The notes under the pieces: model-generated
The model's database searches: none
Seen by the model: the letters and a program-made list of their open reading frames with translations, nothing else
Told to the model about the DNA's origin: nothing
Translations under genes and position numbers: made by a program
Assembly (NCBI RefSeq): GCF_008000815.1
Contig: NZ_CP042806.1
Location: forward strand, 248,001-312,000
DNA from: Terriglobus albidus
Lineage (GTDB): Bacteria; Acidobacteriota; Terriglobia; Terriglobales; Acidobacteriaceae
Direction: 5' to 3'
Length of the DNA stretch: 64,000 nucleotides
Shown: positions 44,001 to 53,196 of the stretch, in pieces
How the letters are laid out: every line of letters starts with the position of its first letter
How positions within the stretch are numbered: the first letter of the stretch is position 1

Positions 44001-47000
44001 CTCCAGGCACGTTTGCCTGGCCGCCGAGACGACCTTCTACACCGACTTCGCGCGCGACTGTGGTCACCTGATCGGCAAAGATGGCCAATGTACCGGTCAT
44101 GTTGTTGATGGTCTCGGCCAACGCGGCTACTTCGCCCTTCGCGTTTACGGTCAGCTTCTGCGTCAGGTCACCGTTGGCGACGGCCGTTACCACCTTCACA
44201 ATGCCGCGCACCTGTTCGGTGAGGTTGTACGCCATGACGTTGACGTTGTCGGTAAGATCCTTCCACGTACCGGCGACGCCCTGCACCTCAGCCTGACCAC
44301 CCAGCTTACCGTCGGTACCCACTTCACGGGCGACACGCGTTACTTCGCCGGCGAAGGCGTTGAGCTGGTCCACCATCGTGTTGATGGTGTTCTTCAGCTC
44401 GAGAATTTCGCCCTTCACGTCTACTGTGATCTTGCGCGAAAGGTCGCCACGGGCTACGGCCGTCGTCACTTCGGCGATGTTACGCACCTGGCCAGTGAGG
44501 TTACCGGCCATGGCGTTGACTGAGTCCGTAAGATCCTTCCAGGTACCGGCAACACCGGGCACATTCGCCTGACCGCCGAGACGGCCTTCGGTACCGACCT
44601 CACGCGCAACACGCGTAACTTCGGCGGCGAACGAGCGGAGCTGCTCGACCATGGTGTTCAGGGTCTCTTTCAGCTGCAGGATCTCGCCGCGTACGTCTAC
44701 GGTGATCTTCTTCGAGAGATCGCCCGTCGCGATGGCCGTTGCGACTTCGGCGATGTTACGTACCTGGCCCGTCAGGTTCGAGGCCATGAAGTTGACGTTG
44801 TCGGTAAGATCTTTCCACGTTCCGGCGACGCCCGGCACTTCAGCCTGGCCGCCCAGCTTACCGTCCGTACCCACTTCGCGGGCAACACGGGTAACTTCGG
44901 CAGCGAAGGCGTTGAGCTGATCCACCATCGTATTAATGGTGTTCTTCAGCTCGAGAATTTCGCCCTTCACGTCTACCGTGATCTTGCGTGAGAGGTCGCC
45001 ACGGGCGACAGCCGTTGTCACTTCGGCGATGTTACGGACCTGACCGGTAAGGTTGCCGGCCATGGAGTTTACTGAATCCGTGAGATCCTTCCACGTTCCG
45101 GCAACACCTGGCACATTGGCCTGGCCGCCAAGACGGCCTTCGGTACCTACTTCGCGGGCCACACGCGTTACTTCACCGGCGAACGCGTTGAGCTGATCCA
45201 CCATCGTGTTGATGGTTTCTTTCAGCAGCAGGATTTCGCCGCGTACGTCTACGGTGATCTTCTTCGACAAGTCGCCGTTCGCGATGGCCGTAGAAACTTC
45301 AGCGATGTTACGCACCTGGCCAGTCAGGTTCGAGGCCATGGAGTTTACCGAGTCGGTAAGATCCTTCCACGTTCCGGCGACACCGGGCACCTCTGCCTGT
45401 CCGCCCAGCTTGCCGTCCGTACCCACTTCGCGGGCGACGCGCGTCACCTCGGAAGCAAAGGAGCGGAGCTGATCCACCATCGTGTTCAGCGTCTCTTTGA
45501 GCTGCAGGATCTCGCCGCGTACGTCCACGGTGATCTTGCGCGAGAGATCGCCACGGGCTACTGCGGTAGCAACTTCGGCGATGTTACGGACCTGGCCAGT
45601 CAGATTCGAGGCCATGAAGTTAACGTTGTCGGTAAGATCCTTCCAGGTTCCGGCAACACCAGGCACAGCAGCCTGTCCGCCAAGCTTGCCTTCGGTACCG
45701 ACTTCGCGGGCAACACGTGTTACTTCGCCGGCGAAAGCGTTGAGCTGGTCCACCATCGTGTTGATGGTGTTCTTCAGCTCGAGAATTTCGCCCTTCACGT
45801 CTACCGTGATCTTGCGCGAGAGATCGCCGCCGGCCACAGCCGTTGTGACCTCAGCGATGTTACGGACCTGGGCCGTCAGGTTACCAGCCATGGAGTTAAC
45901 CGAGTCGGTAAGGTCCTTCCAGGTTCCGGCCACACCAGGAACCTCGGCCTGGCCGCCCAGCTTACCGTCGGTACCGACTTCGCGGGCAACACGCGTCACT
46001 TCGCCGGCGAACCGGTTGAGCTGGTCGACCATCGTGTTGAGGGTCTCTTTCAGCTGCAGGATCTCGCCGCGCACGTCCACTGTGATCTTGCGGGAGAGGT
46101 CACCGTTGGCGATAGCCGTAGCGACCTCGGCGATGTTACGCACCTGGCCCGTGAGATTCGAGGCCATGAAGTTGACGTTGTCGGTAAGGTCCTTCCAGGT
46201 TCCGCCGACACCGGGCACCTGCGCCTGGCCGCCGAGCTTGCCTTCGGTACCGACTTCGCGGGCGACGCGCGTTACTTCGCCGGCGAAGGCGTTGAGCTGG
46301 TCCACCATGGTGTTGATGGTGTCTTTGAGCTCGAGAATTTCGCCCTTCACGTCGACCGTGATCTTGCGGGAGAGGTCGCCGCGGGCGACGGCCGTTGTTA
46401 CCTCGGCGATATTACGGACCTGGGCCGTCAGGTTGCCCGCCATGGCGTTGACTGAGTCGGTAAGGTCCTTCCAGGTTCCGGCCACCCCAGGCACCACCGC
46501 CTGGCCGCCCAGCTTACCGTCGGTACCGACCTCGCGGGCGACGCGCGTCACTTCAGAGGCGAAGGAGCGCAACTGGTCGACCATCGTATTAATAGCCTCT
46601 TTCAGCTGCAGAATCTCGCCGCGCACGTCGACCGTGATCTTGCGGGAGAGGTCGCCGCTGGCTACTGCCGTTGCCACCTCGGCGATGTTACGCACCTGGC
46701 CGGTAAGGTTACTGGCCATGGAGTTTACGGAATCGGTAAGGTCTTTCCAGGTTCCGGCCACACCAGGCACCGCCGCCTGACCGCCCAGCTTTCCGTCTGT
46801 ACCGACCTCACGGGCGACACGCGTCACCTCGGAGGTAAAGACGCTGAGCTGCTGAATCATCGTGTTGACGATGTTGGCCGAGCGCAGGAACTCGCCCTCG
46901 AGGGGGCGGCCATCGACGTCAAGCCGGACGGTTTGCGTCAGGTTGCCCTGGGCTACGGCGCCGATCGCTCGGGTTACCTCGACCGTGGGACGGAGCAGGT

Positions 47001-47355
47001 CTTCGACCAGCGTATTAACGCTGGCCTCCATCTCTCCCCAGGAACCCCGACGCTCCTGAAAGCGCGACCGTTCGCGGGTTCGTCCCTCTTTGCCAACGAC
47101 CTGTCCGACGCGTTTCAGCTCGCCGGCCATCTGCTGGTTGGCTGAGACGATGTCGTTGAAGGAATCCGCGACCTTACCTTCAATTCCCGTCCAGTGATTG
47201 GGGAGGCGCACCGAGAAGTCGCCATCGCGCATGCGGCGCAAGGCGTCCAGAACGATCGCAATGTCAAACTGGGATCGGTCCGCGGCAGGGAGTTCAGCAG
47301 TAAGTACAGAAGCTGCAAGATCAGTCTTAGCTGACTTGCTGACAACTCGTTTCAC
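41056..47355 (-). CDS. Giant soluble HAMP-array hybrid histidine kinase (HAMP array-GAF-HisKA-HATPase-REC x3)
   Basis: A 2099-residue kinase without membrane helices. Residues ~30-1180 are a tandem array of ~92-residue HAMP-type units; the phrase TWKDLT occurs 11 times at exactly that spacing after one or two degenerate units. Then come a GAF domain (~1200-1350), a Gln/Glu-rich coiled coil (~1355-1425), HisKA with His1433 in [11 protein letters not shown], HATPase (ITG-type V-T-D-T-G-I-G-I-P and [10 protein letters not shown]), and three receivers with Asp in [21 protein letters not shown] and [11 protein letters not shown]. The array recalls poly-HAMP group III fungal kinases (Nik1/Os1), which sense osmotic state and fungicides; similar signal integration is likely. 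The start is GTG with GAGGG upstream. It is followed by the PAS kinase one base later. Confidence 0.93.
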   Translation of the reverse strand: MKRVVSKSAKTDLAASVLTAELPAADRSQFDIAIVLDALRRMRDGDFSVRLPNHWTGIEGKVADSFNDIVSANQQMAGELKRVGQVVGKEGRTRERSRFQERRGSWGEMEASVNTLVEDLLRPTVEVTRAIGAVAQGNLTQTVRLDVDGRPLEGEFLRSANIVNTMIQQLSVFTSEVTRVAREVGTDGKLGGQAAVPGVAGTWKDLTDSVNSMASNLTGQVRNIAEVATAVASGDLSRKITVDVRGEILQLKEAINTMVDQLRSFASEVTRVAREVGTDGKLGGQAVVPGVAGTWKDLTDSVNAMAGNLTAQVRNIAEVTTAVARGDLSRKITVDVKGEILELKDTINTMVDQLNAFAGEVTRVAREVGTEGKLGGQAQVPGVGGTWKDLTDNVNFMASNLTGQVRNIAEVATAIANGDLSRKITVDVRGEILQLKETLNTMVDQLNRFAGEVTRVAREVGTDGKLGGQAEVPGVAGTWKDLTDSVNSMAGNLTAQVRNIAEVTTAVAGGDLSRKITVDVKGEILELKNTINTMVDQLNAFAGEVTRVAREVGTEGKLGGQAAVPGVAGTWKDLTDNVNFMASNLTGQVRNIAEVATAVARGDLSRKITVDVRGEILQLKETLNTMVDQLRSFASEVTRVAREVGTDGKLGGQAEVPGVAGTWKDLTDSVNSMASNLTGQVRNIAEVSTAIANGDLSKKITVDVRGEILLLKETINTMVDQLNAFAGEVTRVAREVGTEGRLGGQANVPGVAGTWKDLTDSVNSMAGNLTGQVRNIAEVTTAVARGDLSRKITVDVKGEILELKNTINTMVDQLNAFAAEVTRVAREVGTDGKLGGQAEVPGVAGTWKDLTDNVNFMASNLTGQVRNIAEVATAIATGDLSKKITVDVRGEILQLKETLNTMVEQLRSFAAEVTRVAREVGTEGRLGGQANVPGVAGTWKDLTDSVNAMAGNLTGQVRNIAEVTTAVARGDLSRKITVDVKGEILELKNTINTMVDQLNAFAGEVTRVAREVGTDGKLGGQAEVQGVAGTWKDLTDNVNVMAYNLTEQVRGIVKVVTAVANGDLTQKLTVNAKGEVAALAETINNMTGTLAIFADQVTTVAREVGVEGRLGGQANVPGAAGTWKDLTGNVNLLADNLTNQVRAIAEVATAVTKGDLTRSIQVEARGEVAELKDNINTMIDNLRLTTDRNNEQDWLKTNLARFTGMLQGQRDLATVGRLLLSELVPLVAAQQGLIYQMDEEDARTMVLLSAYSGTPEAHQERILLGEGLIGQCALEKRRLLIHDLPPGTLPIRSGLFEAVPRNVIVLPVLFEGRVKAVIELGTLHYFTASHMAFLEQLTASIGIVLNSIEATMQTEGLLKQSQQLATELQTQQTELQTTNEQLAQKAQQLAEQNAEVERKNQEIEQARRALEDKAKELALTSKYKSEFLANMSHELRTPLNSILVLGQQLTDNPDGNLTPKQVEFARTIHGAGTDLLNLISDILDLSKIESGTVSVEAEELFFGTLLEALARPFRHEAENRRLSFDIDADSHLPRSLVTDSKRLQQVLKNLLSNAFKFTEKGSVKLKVFPVTSGWSDGHPILNGAGNVIAFEVTDTGIGIPQEKQRIIFEAFQQADAGTSRKYGGTGLGLAISRELASLLGGEIQLRSVPREGSTFTLYIPQTYVGPTAAVMSYPERAQAHYAVNLSLPVATAEQIVDRVEDDRATVEPGDPTLLIVEDDPHFARILCDMARDKGFKVLVAMRGAEALAFAREFRPTAVSLDVFLPDMLGWAVLNHLKQDPLTRHIPVQMLTQDEDWHHGLSRGAFSYVTKPTTAEGLAQAITRIKEFSTPRRKKLLIVEDNPAEQTSICALLGYDDIDVEITDSGASALAALERDNFDCVVLDLRLPDMTGFEVLEKIHEVEKLHELPVVVFTGKDLSPEEDARLHTLARSVVVKDVESPERLLDETALFLHRVVSDLPVEKQRMLDRLHQSDEALVGTKVLVVDDDVRNIFALSSVLERRGMVVLTAGTGREAIETLAKTPDISIVLMDIMMPEMDGYETMQVIRQNPEFHRLPIIALTAKAMKGDREKCLEAGASDYMAKPVNTDQLLSGLRTWLHR
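43870..46900 (-). repeat. 276-bp tandem repeat array encoding HAMP units
   Basis: The TWKDLT codons recur at about 43975, 44251, 44527, 44803, 45079, 45355, 45631, 45907, 46183, 46459 and 46735, always 276 bp apart with no indel. Units alternate between [11 protein letters not shown] and [11 protein letters not shown] types, giving a 552-bp superperiod that is broken once. The units at both ends of the array are more diverged. Confidence 0.93.
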
Positions 47356-47491
47356 GCATCACCCTCACTCAGGTGGTTGAGCGCTTGTTGCTCATCTACC
47401 AGACAGAATTTAAATGAAAAACAGGCAAAAGGTCAGATGCCCGATGCGTCAGGGGTGGTTGCTTAGTAACGGGGTCCCCTCACACCGGCAG
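47356..47491. other. Gap between OsmC and the HAMP kinase
   Basis: About 135 bases upstream of the kinase that must carry its promoter. An AT-rich stretch (AATTTAAATG) lies around 47408. No repeat family, hairpin terminator or clear hexamer pair was recognised. Confidence 0.35.
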
Positions 47492-47902
47492 TTATACAGA
47501 TACTACGAGCGGTGTACCCACTTCCACTGTTACTTTTGGCGGATGGGTGAGTGTGTTGTGCAGAACACAGTGATGCACGCTGTCATCGACGCCGGCTTGA
47601 TGCTCCGGAGTCAACTCTGAGGGGGTATGGACGACGATCCGTATCTCCCCCAGCCGAGCCGGGGAGGTCAGCTTCTCCGCGGAGATCTCCACCTCCGTCC
47701 CCTCGTACGGCAGCCCCTTCTTCTTCAGATAAGCCACTGCATAGAAGGCGGCGCAGGCGCCAATGGCCGATAGGAAGATCTCCGGAGGCGTCATGGCTTC
47801 GTCCCACCCGCCATTCTCCGCCGGCTGATCGGTGTAGAGCGTGTGGCTCCGTGTCCGCATGGAAAACTGCACGTCGCCAATGTGATTGACGGTCACCTTC
47901 AT
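47492..47902 (-). CDS. OsmC-family peroxiredoxin-like protein
   Basis: A 136-residue OsmC/Ohr-fold protein. The two redox cysteines sit in the expected places: Cys50 in LSAIGACAAFYAV and Cys112 in VDDSVHHCVLHNTL. Family members reduce organic or fatty-acid hydroperoxides with dithiol or lipoyl reductants as cytosolic dimers, and some act on sulfur-containing substrates. GGAAGGAAG seven bases before the ATG fixes the start. It is the last of four minus-strand genes (two rhodanese-DUF2892 genes, a sigma factor, OsmC) with small gaps, here 57 bases, which points to joint control in a thiol or peroxide stress response. It could be OsmC or a YhfA-like variant, and sequence alone does not separate them. 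Confidence 0.88.
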   Translation of the reverse strand: MKVTVNHIGDVQFSMRTRSHTLYTDQPAENGGWDEAMTPPEIFLSAIGACAAFYAVAYLKKKGLPYEGTEVEISAEKLTSPARLGEIRIVVHTPSELTPEHQAGVDDSVHHCVLHNTLTHPPKVTVEVGTPLVVSV

Positions 47903-47959
47903 CTCGATTCTTCCTTCCGTTGCCCCTGGGGCAGGTCATCCAATTCCTGGCGTCAGCAG

Positions 47960-48499
47960 TCAGATGGCACGCCCTAAGAGGGCCTCATCGAGCCGCTGAC
48001 GCACCATAAGACGCGCGCGATGCAGCCGTGACTTCATAGCCGCAAGAGAGATCTTGAGTTCGGCCGCGACCTGCTCCCCCGGCTGCTCGTCCATATCGCG
48101 GCGCTGGTACACCTCGCGTAGCCTGGGTGGCAGAGCCTTTACTGCGTCACGCAGCACGGTCTGCAGATAGCGGGCATCCATCTGCTCCTCCATGGCAGGT
48201 GTGGGAGAAGCGAGATCGTGCCCCTTTTCTTCAAGCTCTGTCAGCCGCAGCAGGGGCTGCAGGCGTTCGCGCTCGCGCAGGTTACTGCACACACGGCGGG
48301 CGATGATGGCCAGCCATCCGCGGAACGACTCGGCCGCACGCAATGAGTCCAGATGCTGATACGCGCGCAACAGCGCTTCGATCAGCACGTCTTCAGCGTC
48401 TTCTCGATTGCCGCAGGCGCGCAGCATCTGCCGGTAGATGGCATCTTTATGCTGGTTGGCCAACGCCTCAAAGTCGAATTGGCTGCCGGTCCGGCTCAT
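47960..48499 (-). CDS. ECF-type RNA polymerase sigma factor
   Basis: A 179-residue sigma factor with only regions 2 and 4. Region 2 is at ~10-75 (AIYRQMLRACGNREDAEDVL, SFRGWLAIIARRVCSNLRER). Region 4 is at ~118-170 (LPPRLREVYQRRDMDEQPGE, ISLAAMKSRLHRARLMVRQR). The ATG at 48499 overlaps the stop of the upstream rhodanese gene by four bases, so it is translationally coupled to it; the longer frame to 48766 lies inside that gene. No anti-sigma factor or zinc-binding ASD protein is adjacent, which is unusual for an RpoE-like ECF factor. The membrane-anchored rhodaneses are the only nearby candidates for sensing. OsmC follows and is a plausible target. Confidence 0.88.
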   Translation of the reverse strand: MSRTGSQFDFEALANQHKDAIYRQMLRACGNREDAEDVLIEALLRAYQHLDSLRAAESFRGWLAIIARRVCSNLRERERLQPLLRLTELEEKGHDLASPTPAMEEQMDARYLQTVLRDAVKALPPRLREVYQRRDMDEQPGEQVAAELKISLAAMKSRLHRARLMVRQRLDEALLGRAI

Positions 48500-49008
48500 G
48501 TGTTCCGCCGGTTCCACGGCATGTGCGCCAACAGATTGCCCATCATACAAATATCCGTCAACCCGGCGAAGGTCAGGCCGGCCCCGACGACACCGGTCAA
48601 CAGCAACCATTTCGCATCGAGCAACGCCGATGCCAGCGTACCGAGCAACACCAGCATGCCTGCACCAAGACGCACCTGGCGCTCCAGCGACCACGACGTA
48701 GCCGTATCGCGTGCGATGGCACGGCCCTCCGCACGCCATGCCGCGGTACCACCGCATAGAACGCATGCCTCGACCCCGGCACTACGGAGCGCCTGCTGCG
48801 CCATGCGGGCACGGGTTCCTGCCTGGCAGAGCAGGACGATGCGCTCTCCGGACTCCCACGAGGCCGAACCTAACGTTTCCAGCGGGCGGTTGACGGCACC
48901 CGGCAGATGCCCGGAGGCGAACTCCGATGGAGAACGAACATCCACCAGCCGTAACCGCATCCCTTGTGTGATCCACGCATCCAGAGCCGCCGGGGCAATC
49001 TCTTCCAT
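48496..49008 (-). CDS. Rhodanese-DUF2892 membrane protein, paralogue 1
   Basis: A ~170-residue YgaP-like protein. A cytosolic rhodanese domain (~1-100) has L-V-D-V-R-S-P-S-E-F and the active-site loop C-Q-A-G-T-R with Cys61 for persulfide transfer. A C-terminal DUF2892 has two membrane helices (RLGAGMLVLLGTLASALLDA and the one after it). YgaP-type proteins carry sulfane sulfur at the membrane, with reported thiocyanate and nitric-oxide links. Two starts are possible. GGGAG is only two bases from the first ATG (49014) but eight from the second (49008), so the second is chosen. It overlaps the sigma-factor gene by four bases and follows its paralogue after 52 bases. A Cys-rich G-L-T-D-I-C-M-M-G-N tail is absent from the paralogue. 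Confidence 0.85.
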   Translation of the reverse strand: MEEIAPAALDAWITQGMRLRLVDVRSPSEFASGHLPGAVNRPLETLGSASWESGERIVLLCQAGTRARMAQQALRSAGVEACVLCGGTAAWRAEGRAIARDTATSWSLERQVRLGAGMLVLLGTLASALLDAKWLLLTGVVGAGLTFAGLTDICMMGNLLAHMPWNRRNT

Positions 49009-49060
49009 CGTCATTTCTCCCTATACATACAGGAAGAGCGATGACGCCGTGAAAAAGGAT

Positions 49061-49564
49061 TCATTTTGCCGGGTGACGATCCATCAATGCCGTAACGACA
49101 AGACATACGCCGACGCAGGCGACCGCCACGAGCCACTTTGGGCTCATAAAGGCGGCAGCAAGCGTAGTAACCAGCACAAGCATCCCGGTGACAAGACGAA
49201 ACTTCCGCTCGAACGACCAGCCGGCCGGCGCCTGATAGTGCAGAGGCCGCCCTTCGGTATACCACCCTGCCGTACCGCCGCGCAGCACGTAGGAATCTAT
49301 GCCAAACTCCGCAAGGCGGCGCGCGGCCATCCGGGCACGCGCTTCGCCCTGGCAAACCAGAACGATACGCTCCCCGGGTTCGACAGGGATCGGCCCCAGC
49401 GTCTCCAGTGGATGGTTCACGGCCCCAGGCAGATGCCCGGCTGCAAATTCAGGCGCAGACCGAACATCGATCACTCGAACCGGCAGATGCCGTTGCCGCC
49501 ACCCTTCGAGGATCGCGGAGGGGATCTCCACCACCGTCTTTTTATGTCGTGGCCCCGAGTTCAT
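49061..49564 (-). CDS. Rhodanese-DUF2892 membrane protein, paralogue 2
   Basis: A 167-residue paralogue of the next gene. The rhodanese domain has VIDVRSAPEFAAGHLPGAVN and an active loop C-Q-G-E-A-R with Cys71; the acidic Glu in the loop differs from the C-Q-A-G-T-R of paralogue 1, so sulfur acceptor preference may differ. Two C-terminal helices (RLVTGMLVLVTTLAAAFM and LVAVACVGVCLVVTALMD) form DUF2892. GGAG eight bases before the ATG supports the start. It is the first gene of the rhodanese-rhodanese-sigma-OsmC unit and is divergent from the Tat hydrolase operon across a 186-base spacer with an 8-bp inverted repeat. The tandem pair most likely arose by local duplication. Confidence 0.85.
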   Translation of the reverse strand: MNSGPRHKKTVVEIPSAILEGWRQRHLPVRVIDVRSAPEFAAGHLPGAVNHPLETLGPIPVEPGERIVLVCQGEARARMAARRLAEFGIDSYVLRGGTAGWYTEGRPLHYQAPAGWSFERKFRLVTGMLVLVTTLAAAFMSPKWLVAVACVGVCLVVTALMDRHPAK

Positions 49565-49607
49565 CGCTCATTCTCCTCAGACGAATAGCAAGGGCCCGCA
49601 CAACGGC

Positions 49608-49634
49608 AACAAGGAGTGGGGATCATTCCTTGTT
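49608..49634. promoter_or_regulatory. 8-bp inverted repeat in the divergent spacer
   Basis: AACAAGGA (49608-49615) is complementary to TCCTTGTT (49627-49634), 19 bp apart centre to centre. It lies 44 bases upstream of the rhodanese operon start and 117 bases upstream of the hydrolase gene. It is a candidate operator, and no regulator is assigned. Chance occurrence is possible. Confidence 0.4.
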
Positions 49635-49750
49635 CTGCATCAACGGACGTTTGCGCCGGCGACAAAATCGCTAAAGATTCTGACAGCGCCTCCCTTTACC
49701 GCAATGGCCTACTAAGGTTCGGTTCTTCAACAACAAGGGAGTTGTCAATC

Positions 49751-50716
49751 ATGCACCGTAGAGATTTTCTTCGCCTCAGCAGCGCCGCAGCGGCCTATGC
49801 AACCGCATGCCCTTTGTTCTTCGGCCAGATCTCCAAAAACTTAAGCGAGCTCAGCGCCGCTGACTTTCATGCGGCACGCCGGTTCCTCACCACATCGCAA
49901 GGCCGTATCTCTCATCTCGACCTTGGAAAGGGACCTGCCGCCCTCTTTCTGCATGGCTTTCCACTGAACAGCTTTCAATGGCGCGGTATCCTTCCGCAGC
50001 TTGCAAAGACACACCGCTGCATCGCTCCGGACTTCCTTGGGCTCGGCTACACCGAAGTTGCCGAAGGTCAGGAGGTTACGCCCCGGGCCCAGGTCGCGAT
50101 GCTTGCGGAGTTACTGGATAAGCTCTCCATCGCAGATGTCGATATCGTCGCCAACGACAGCGGCGGCGCCGTTGCCCAGCTCTTCTCTGTTCGCTACCCT
50201 CACCGGGTCAAAAGTCTTTTGTTAACCAACTGCGATACCGAGCCCGACAGCCCGCCTCAGGCCGTAGCTCCCGTGATTGAGCTTGGCCGCAAGGGAAGGT
50301 TTGCCGACGAGTGGCTGGCTCCGTGGGTTGCGGACAAGCCGCTGGCTCGCTCTGAGATCGGACTTGGAGGCATGTGCTACGCGAACCCCCAACATCCGGG
50401 CGACGAAGCCATCGACATCTATCTCGCTCCCCTCGTCAGCTCCGAGAAACGCAAGAAGCTGACCAACGCCTACGCAGCCGCGCTCGCTCCCAATCCGCTG
50501 GCTGGCATCAGCGCCAAACTCAAGACATCGTCCATCGCAACGCGGGTCCTGTGGGGCACAGGCGACACCATCTTCTCGCAAAAGAGCCCTGAGTACTTTC
50601 ATGCCACCGTTGGGAACTCACTTGGTTATCGTCTTGTGCCGGGAGCGAAGCTCTTCTTTCCTGAAGAGATGCCTTCTCTCATCGTCGAAGAAGCCGAGTT
50701 CGTTTGGAGCCTGTAA
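49751..50716 (+). CDS. Tat-exported alpha/beta hydrolase with Asp nucleophile
   Basis: A 321-residue protein beginning MHRRDFLRLSSAAAAYATAC, a twin-arginine signal (R-R-D-F-L). The mature part is an alpha/beta hydrolase: LFLHGFPLNSFQWRG, APDFLGLGYTEV, and the elbow VANDSGGAVAQ with Asp136, as in epoxide hydrolases and haloalkane dehalogenases. RVLWGTGDTIF carries the acid region. The final catalytic His is not in the usual D-x-x-H form near the C-terminus (VPGAKLFFPEEMPSLIVEEA), so the triad may be incomplete. AAGGGAG nine bases ahead of the ATG supports the start. The DUF4331 gene begins at the very next base after its stop, so the two are one transcription unit with the TPR gene. Confidence 0.85.
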   Translation: MHRRDFLRLSSAAAAYATACPLFFGQISKNLSELSAADFHAARRFLTTSQGRISHLDLGKGPAALFLHGFPLNSFQWRGILPQLAKTHRCIAPDFLGLGYTEVAEGQEVTPRAQVAMLAELLDKLSIADVDIVANDSGGAVAQLFSVRYPHRVKSLLLTNCDTEPDSPPQAVAPVIELGRKGRFADEWLAPWVADKPLARSEIGLGGMCYANPQHPGDEAIDIYLAPLVSSEKRKKLTNAYAAALAPNPLAGISAKLKTSSIATRVLWGTGDTIFSQKSPEYFHATVGNSLGYRLVPGAKLFFPEEMPSLIVEEAEFVWSL

Positions 50717-51979
50717 ATGAACCTCTACAGATATGCAGCCTCTTATCTGCTCTCACTTGCGGCAGGGATCGTGAGTCTCTTCTTCGTTGCCACCGCGCCT
50801 GCCTCCGACCATCTGGATACACCGACCGTCATCAAGGACCCAGCGGCGGATATCGGCGACCTCTATTCCTGGATGTCACCCGACGGCAAACGACTGAACC
50901 TGGTGATGGACATCGTGGCCCATAAATTTTCCGACAGGCTGCAGTATGTCTTTCACATCGACAGTGGAAGCCGCTTCGGAACGACCTCTGCAAGCGCCAT
51001 CGTCATCTGTACATTCGACGTTGCCAACAACGTCGAATGCTGGACAGACAAAGCAGATCATGTCAGAACCGATCATGTCAGGGGCAATCCGAATGTGGAG
51101 GCCGGCATCGAAAGTGACGCCCACAGTTTCACGGTCTTTGCGGGCCTGCGGGACGATCCTTTCTTCAACAACGTAAAGGGAACACGGGCCGCATACGATG
51201 TTGCAAAGACCGCTCTGCAACACGGGGCCTCCGTGGACGGTGCGGGTTGCCCCCGTTTCGACATATCAACCTCACATACCATTCTCGATACCTGGCGCCA
51301 TACTAGCGGCGGCCCGGCATCAAACTTCCTCGCCGGATGGAAGACCTCCGCGCTGGTCGTCTCCATCGACGTCAATACCGTCGCGCGCGGAGGCAAGCTG
51401 CTGGCCGTCTGGGGATCGGTGCACAGGATGCCTCGCGCGGGAGAGAGCAGACGCACCGGTGTGCCCGCGCCCGGCGAACAGATCGAGCGCACCGCTCGTC
51501 CCCTGATCAAGAACGCTCTCGTCGGCGGTCCGCTCGCGCCGGAGGCAATAAGCGACCACCGGAAGGAAGCCTATAACCGTGTCTCGCGCTCAGGATGGCC
51601 GCAGTTCACGCGGGACATTGCAGCAACGCTCGGCCTGTATGACAGCTTCGATGGAGAGTGCGGAAACCAGTGGCTGGCTAATGTCCATGCCACTCCCGCA
51701 CAGCGCTATAAGCCGCTTGCGGACCTGCTTGCGGACGATCGAATCTGGGTCAACAGCGCATCCGGTGTATGCACACAGTTTCTTGCTGTCGAGTTCAATG
51801 CCCTTCATCGTTCCGATGCTTTACCCAATGACTGTGGCGGTAGAACTCCTAACTACGACGCAAACAATATCTTTCGCTCGCTCCTGACTCTCGACCGGAT
51901 GAATGGCGTCGACGATGGCGTGCTGCATGACGACCAACAACACTCCACCAGTACCTTTCCCTTTTTAGCGAAACCATGA
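50717..51979 (+). CDS. DUF4331-family exported protein
   Basis: A 420-residue protein with an N-terminal secretion signal (YLLSLAAGIVSLFFVATAPA). The DUF4331 hallmark follows directly: ASDHLDTPTVIKDPAADIGD, then LYSWMSPDGKRLNLVMDIVA. The S-D-H and D-I-G-D residues are the conserved acidic/His cluster and may bind a metal. RAGESRRTGVPAPGEQIERT is the conserved central P-R-x-G-x-P-x-x-N-E region in altered form. No activity is known for the family. The ATG abuts the hydrolase stop, and its own stop overlaps the TPR gene by four bases (ATGA). The DUF4331-TPR pairing recurs in other genomes from my knowledge of the family, often with a HupE-type protein that is missing here. Confidence 0.85.
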   Translation: MNLYRYAASYLLSLAAGIVSLFFVATAPASDHLDTPTVIKDPAADIGDLYSWMSPDGKRLNLVMDIVAHKFSDRLQYVFHIDSGSRFGTTSASAIVICTFDVANNVECWTDKADHVRTDHVRGNPNVEAGIESDAHSFTVFAGLRDDPFFNNVKGTRAAYDVAKTALQHGASVDGAGCPRFDISTSHTILDTWRHTSGGPASNFLAGWKTSALVVSIDVNTVARGGKLLAVWGSVHRMPRAGESRRTGVPAPGEQIERTARPLIKNALVGGPLAPEAISDHRKEAYNRVSRSGWPQFTRDIAATLGLYDSFDGECGNQWLANVHATPAQRYKPLADLLADDRIWVNSASGVCTQFLAVEFNALHRSDALPNDCGGRTPNYDANNIFRSLLTLDRMNGVDDGVLHDDQQHSTSTFPFLAKP

Positions 51980-53112
51980 ATAGACTCGGATTCTCTCTTA
52001 TCGGCATTGCGATCGGCCTCGGCCTGCAAACATCCGCCATAGGCGAAAGCCGCGCGGACATCGCACGGGAAACAACGGCGGGGGTAATCGCCATCGCGAA
52101 CCTTGACGCACAGATTGCTCAGGTTGGAACTTCGCCCGGCGTCGAAGATCTGCTCCTGACCAGGGCACGTTATCTGGCGGATTACGATGCTCTGGAGCGG
52201 GCTTCCACTCTCACCGAGCAGCAGCAACCATCTACCGTGCAAGCGCTGTTGCAGCGAGCTCGCACGCGGGCTTCACTGCATCGCTTCAGCGATGCACTTC
52301 ATGATGTCGAGGCCGCAGAGGCCGAGGGAGCTGATCGCGGCCAGACAATACCGTTGCGAGCCTCCATCCTCATCGCGACCGGCAATGCGGCCAAGGTAAG
52401 GCCATCCCTCGAAGCCGAGGTTAAACAACATCCCGGCCTTGCCTCGCGCACCATGCTTGCCACGACCTACGCGATGCTCGGGCGCTTGCGCGAAGCAGAC
52501 CAACTGTATGCCGCAGCTCTGGCCGATCTCCATACAACCCTTCCGTTCCCCTATGCCTGGATCTGTTTTGCGCGCGGCTTAATGTGGGCAGAGCAGGGTC
52601 AAGATCTGAAGCGGGCAGAAGGGTTCTATCAACAGGCTCTCAGTTATCTTCCCGAATTCGTAGCGGCCACCATCAACCTTGCGGAGATCGAAGCGGCTCA
52701 CGGCGAGACACAATCTGCCATCGATCGGCTAACCGGCGTTATCAAGGCTACGGATGAACCGGAAGCCTATGCCTTGCTGGGATCGCTGCATCTGCGAAGC
52801 GGTCTTCCAGAACAAGGCCGTCAGGAGATCGATCACGCCCGGCAACGCTTTGACCTGTTGCTGATGCATGCGCCACTCGCGTTTGCCGATCATGCCGCCG
52901 AGTTCTATCTCGGCCAGGGCCATGATGCCGAACGCGCGTGGGAGCTTGCGTTGCAGAATCTCCGCAATCGCGAGACAGATCGCTCCGTCGCGCTCGCCGT
53001 CAAGGCCGCTCTGGCCTCCGGCAGGCAACACGAAGCGGATTCGCTGCTCCGGACACATGGACCTTCCGTTGGGCTCTATCTTCAGAGCCTCGATCGCACT
53101 CTTCCCCAGTAA
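51976..53112 (+). CDS. Exported tetratricopeptide-repeat protein
   Basis: A 378-residue protein with a signal peptide (LGFSLIGIAIGLGLQTSAIG) and TPR-like helical pairs across residues ~90-345: TVQALLQRARTRASLHRFSD, LASRTMLATTYAMLGRLREA, LKRAEGFYQQALSYLPEFVA and AYALLGSLHLRSGLPEQGRQ. It should act as a periplasmic scaffold for the DUF4331 protein, with which it shares a four-base overlap and thus coupled translation. An AraC gene follows after 84 bases in the same direction. No catalytic motif is present. Confidence 0.82.
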   Translation: MNRLGFSLIGIAIGLGLQTSAIGESRADIARETTAGVIAIANLDAQIAQVGTSPGVEDLLLTRARYLADYDALERASTLTEQQQPSTVQALLQRARTRASLHRFSDALHDVEAAEAEGADRGQTIPLRASILIATGNAAKVRPSLEAEVKQHPGLASRTMLATTYAMLGRLREADQLYAAALADLHTTLPFPYAWICFARGLMWAEQGQDLKRAEGFYQQALSYLPEFVAATINLAEIEAAHGETQSAIDRLTGVIKATDEPEAYALLGSLHLRSGLPEQGRQEIDHARQRFDLLLMHAPLAFADHAAEFYLGQGHDAERAWELALQNLRNRETDRSVALAVKAALASGRQHEADSLLRTHGPSVGLYLQSLDRTLPQ

Positions 53113-53196
53113 CATGCCCACTCACGTCGCTTCCGTATATCGGAGAAAACGTGCATCTGCCGGTGGTATGCTTCATGGTGCCAGACGTCCAGAGCC

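Noticed and set aside
45482-46780. Long plus-strand frame across the HAMP array
   Set aside because: It is periodic only because the array is periodic. It reads as Ser/Thr/Arg-rich low complexity with no known domain, while the minus strand encodes clean HAMP units.
43860-46900. Regular 276-bp direct repeats considered as a CRISPR-like or satellite array
   Set aside because: The whole repeat is coding, with no spacer and repeat division. The period equals 92 codons and the product is a HAMP array continuous with a histidine kinase.
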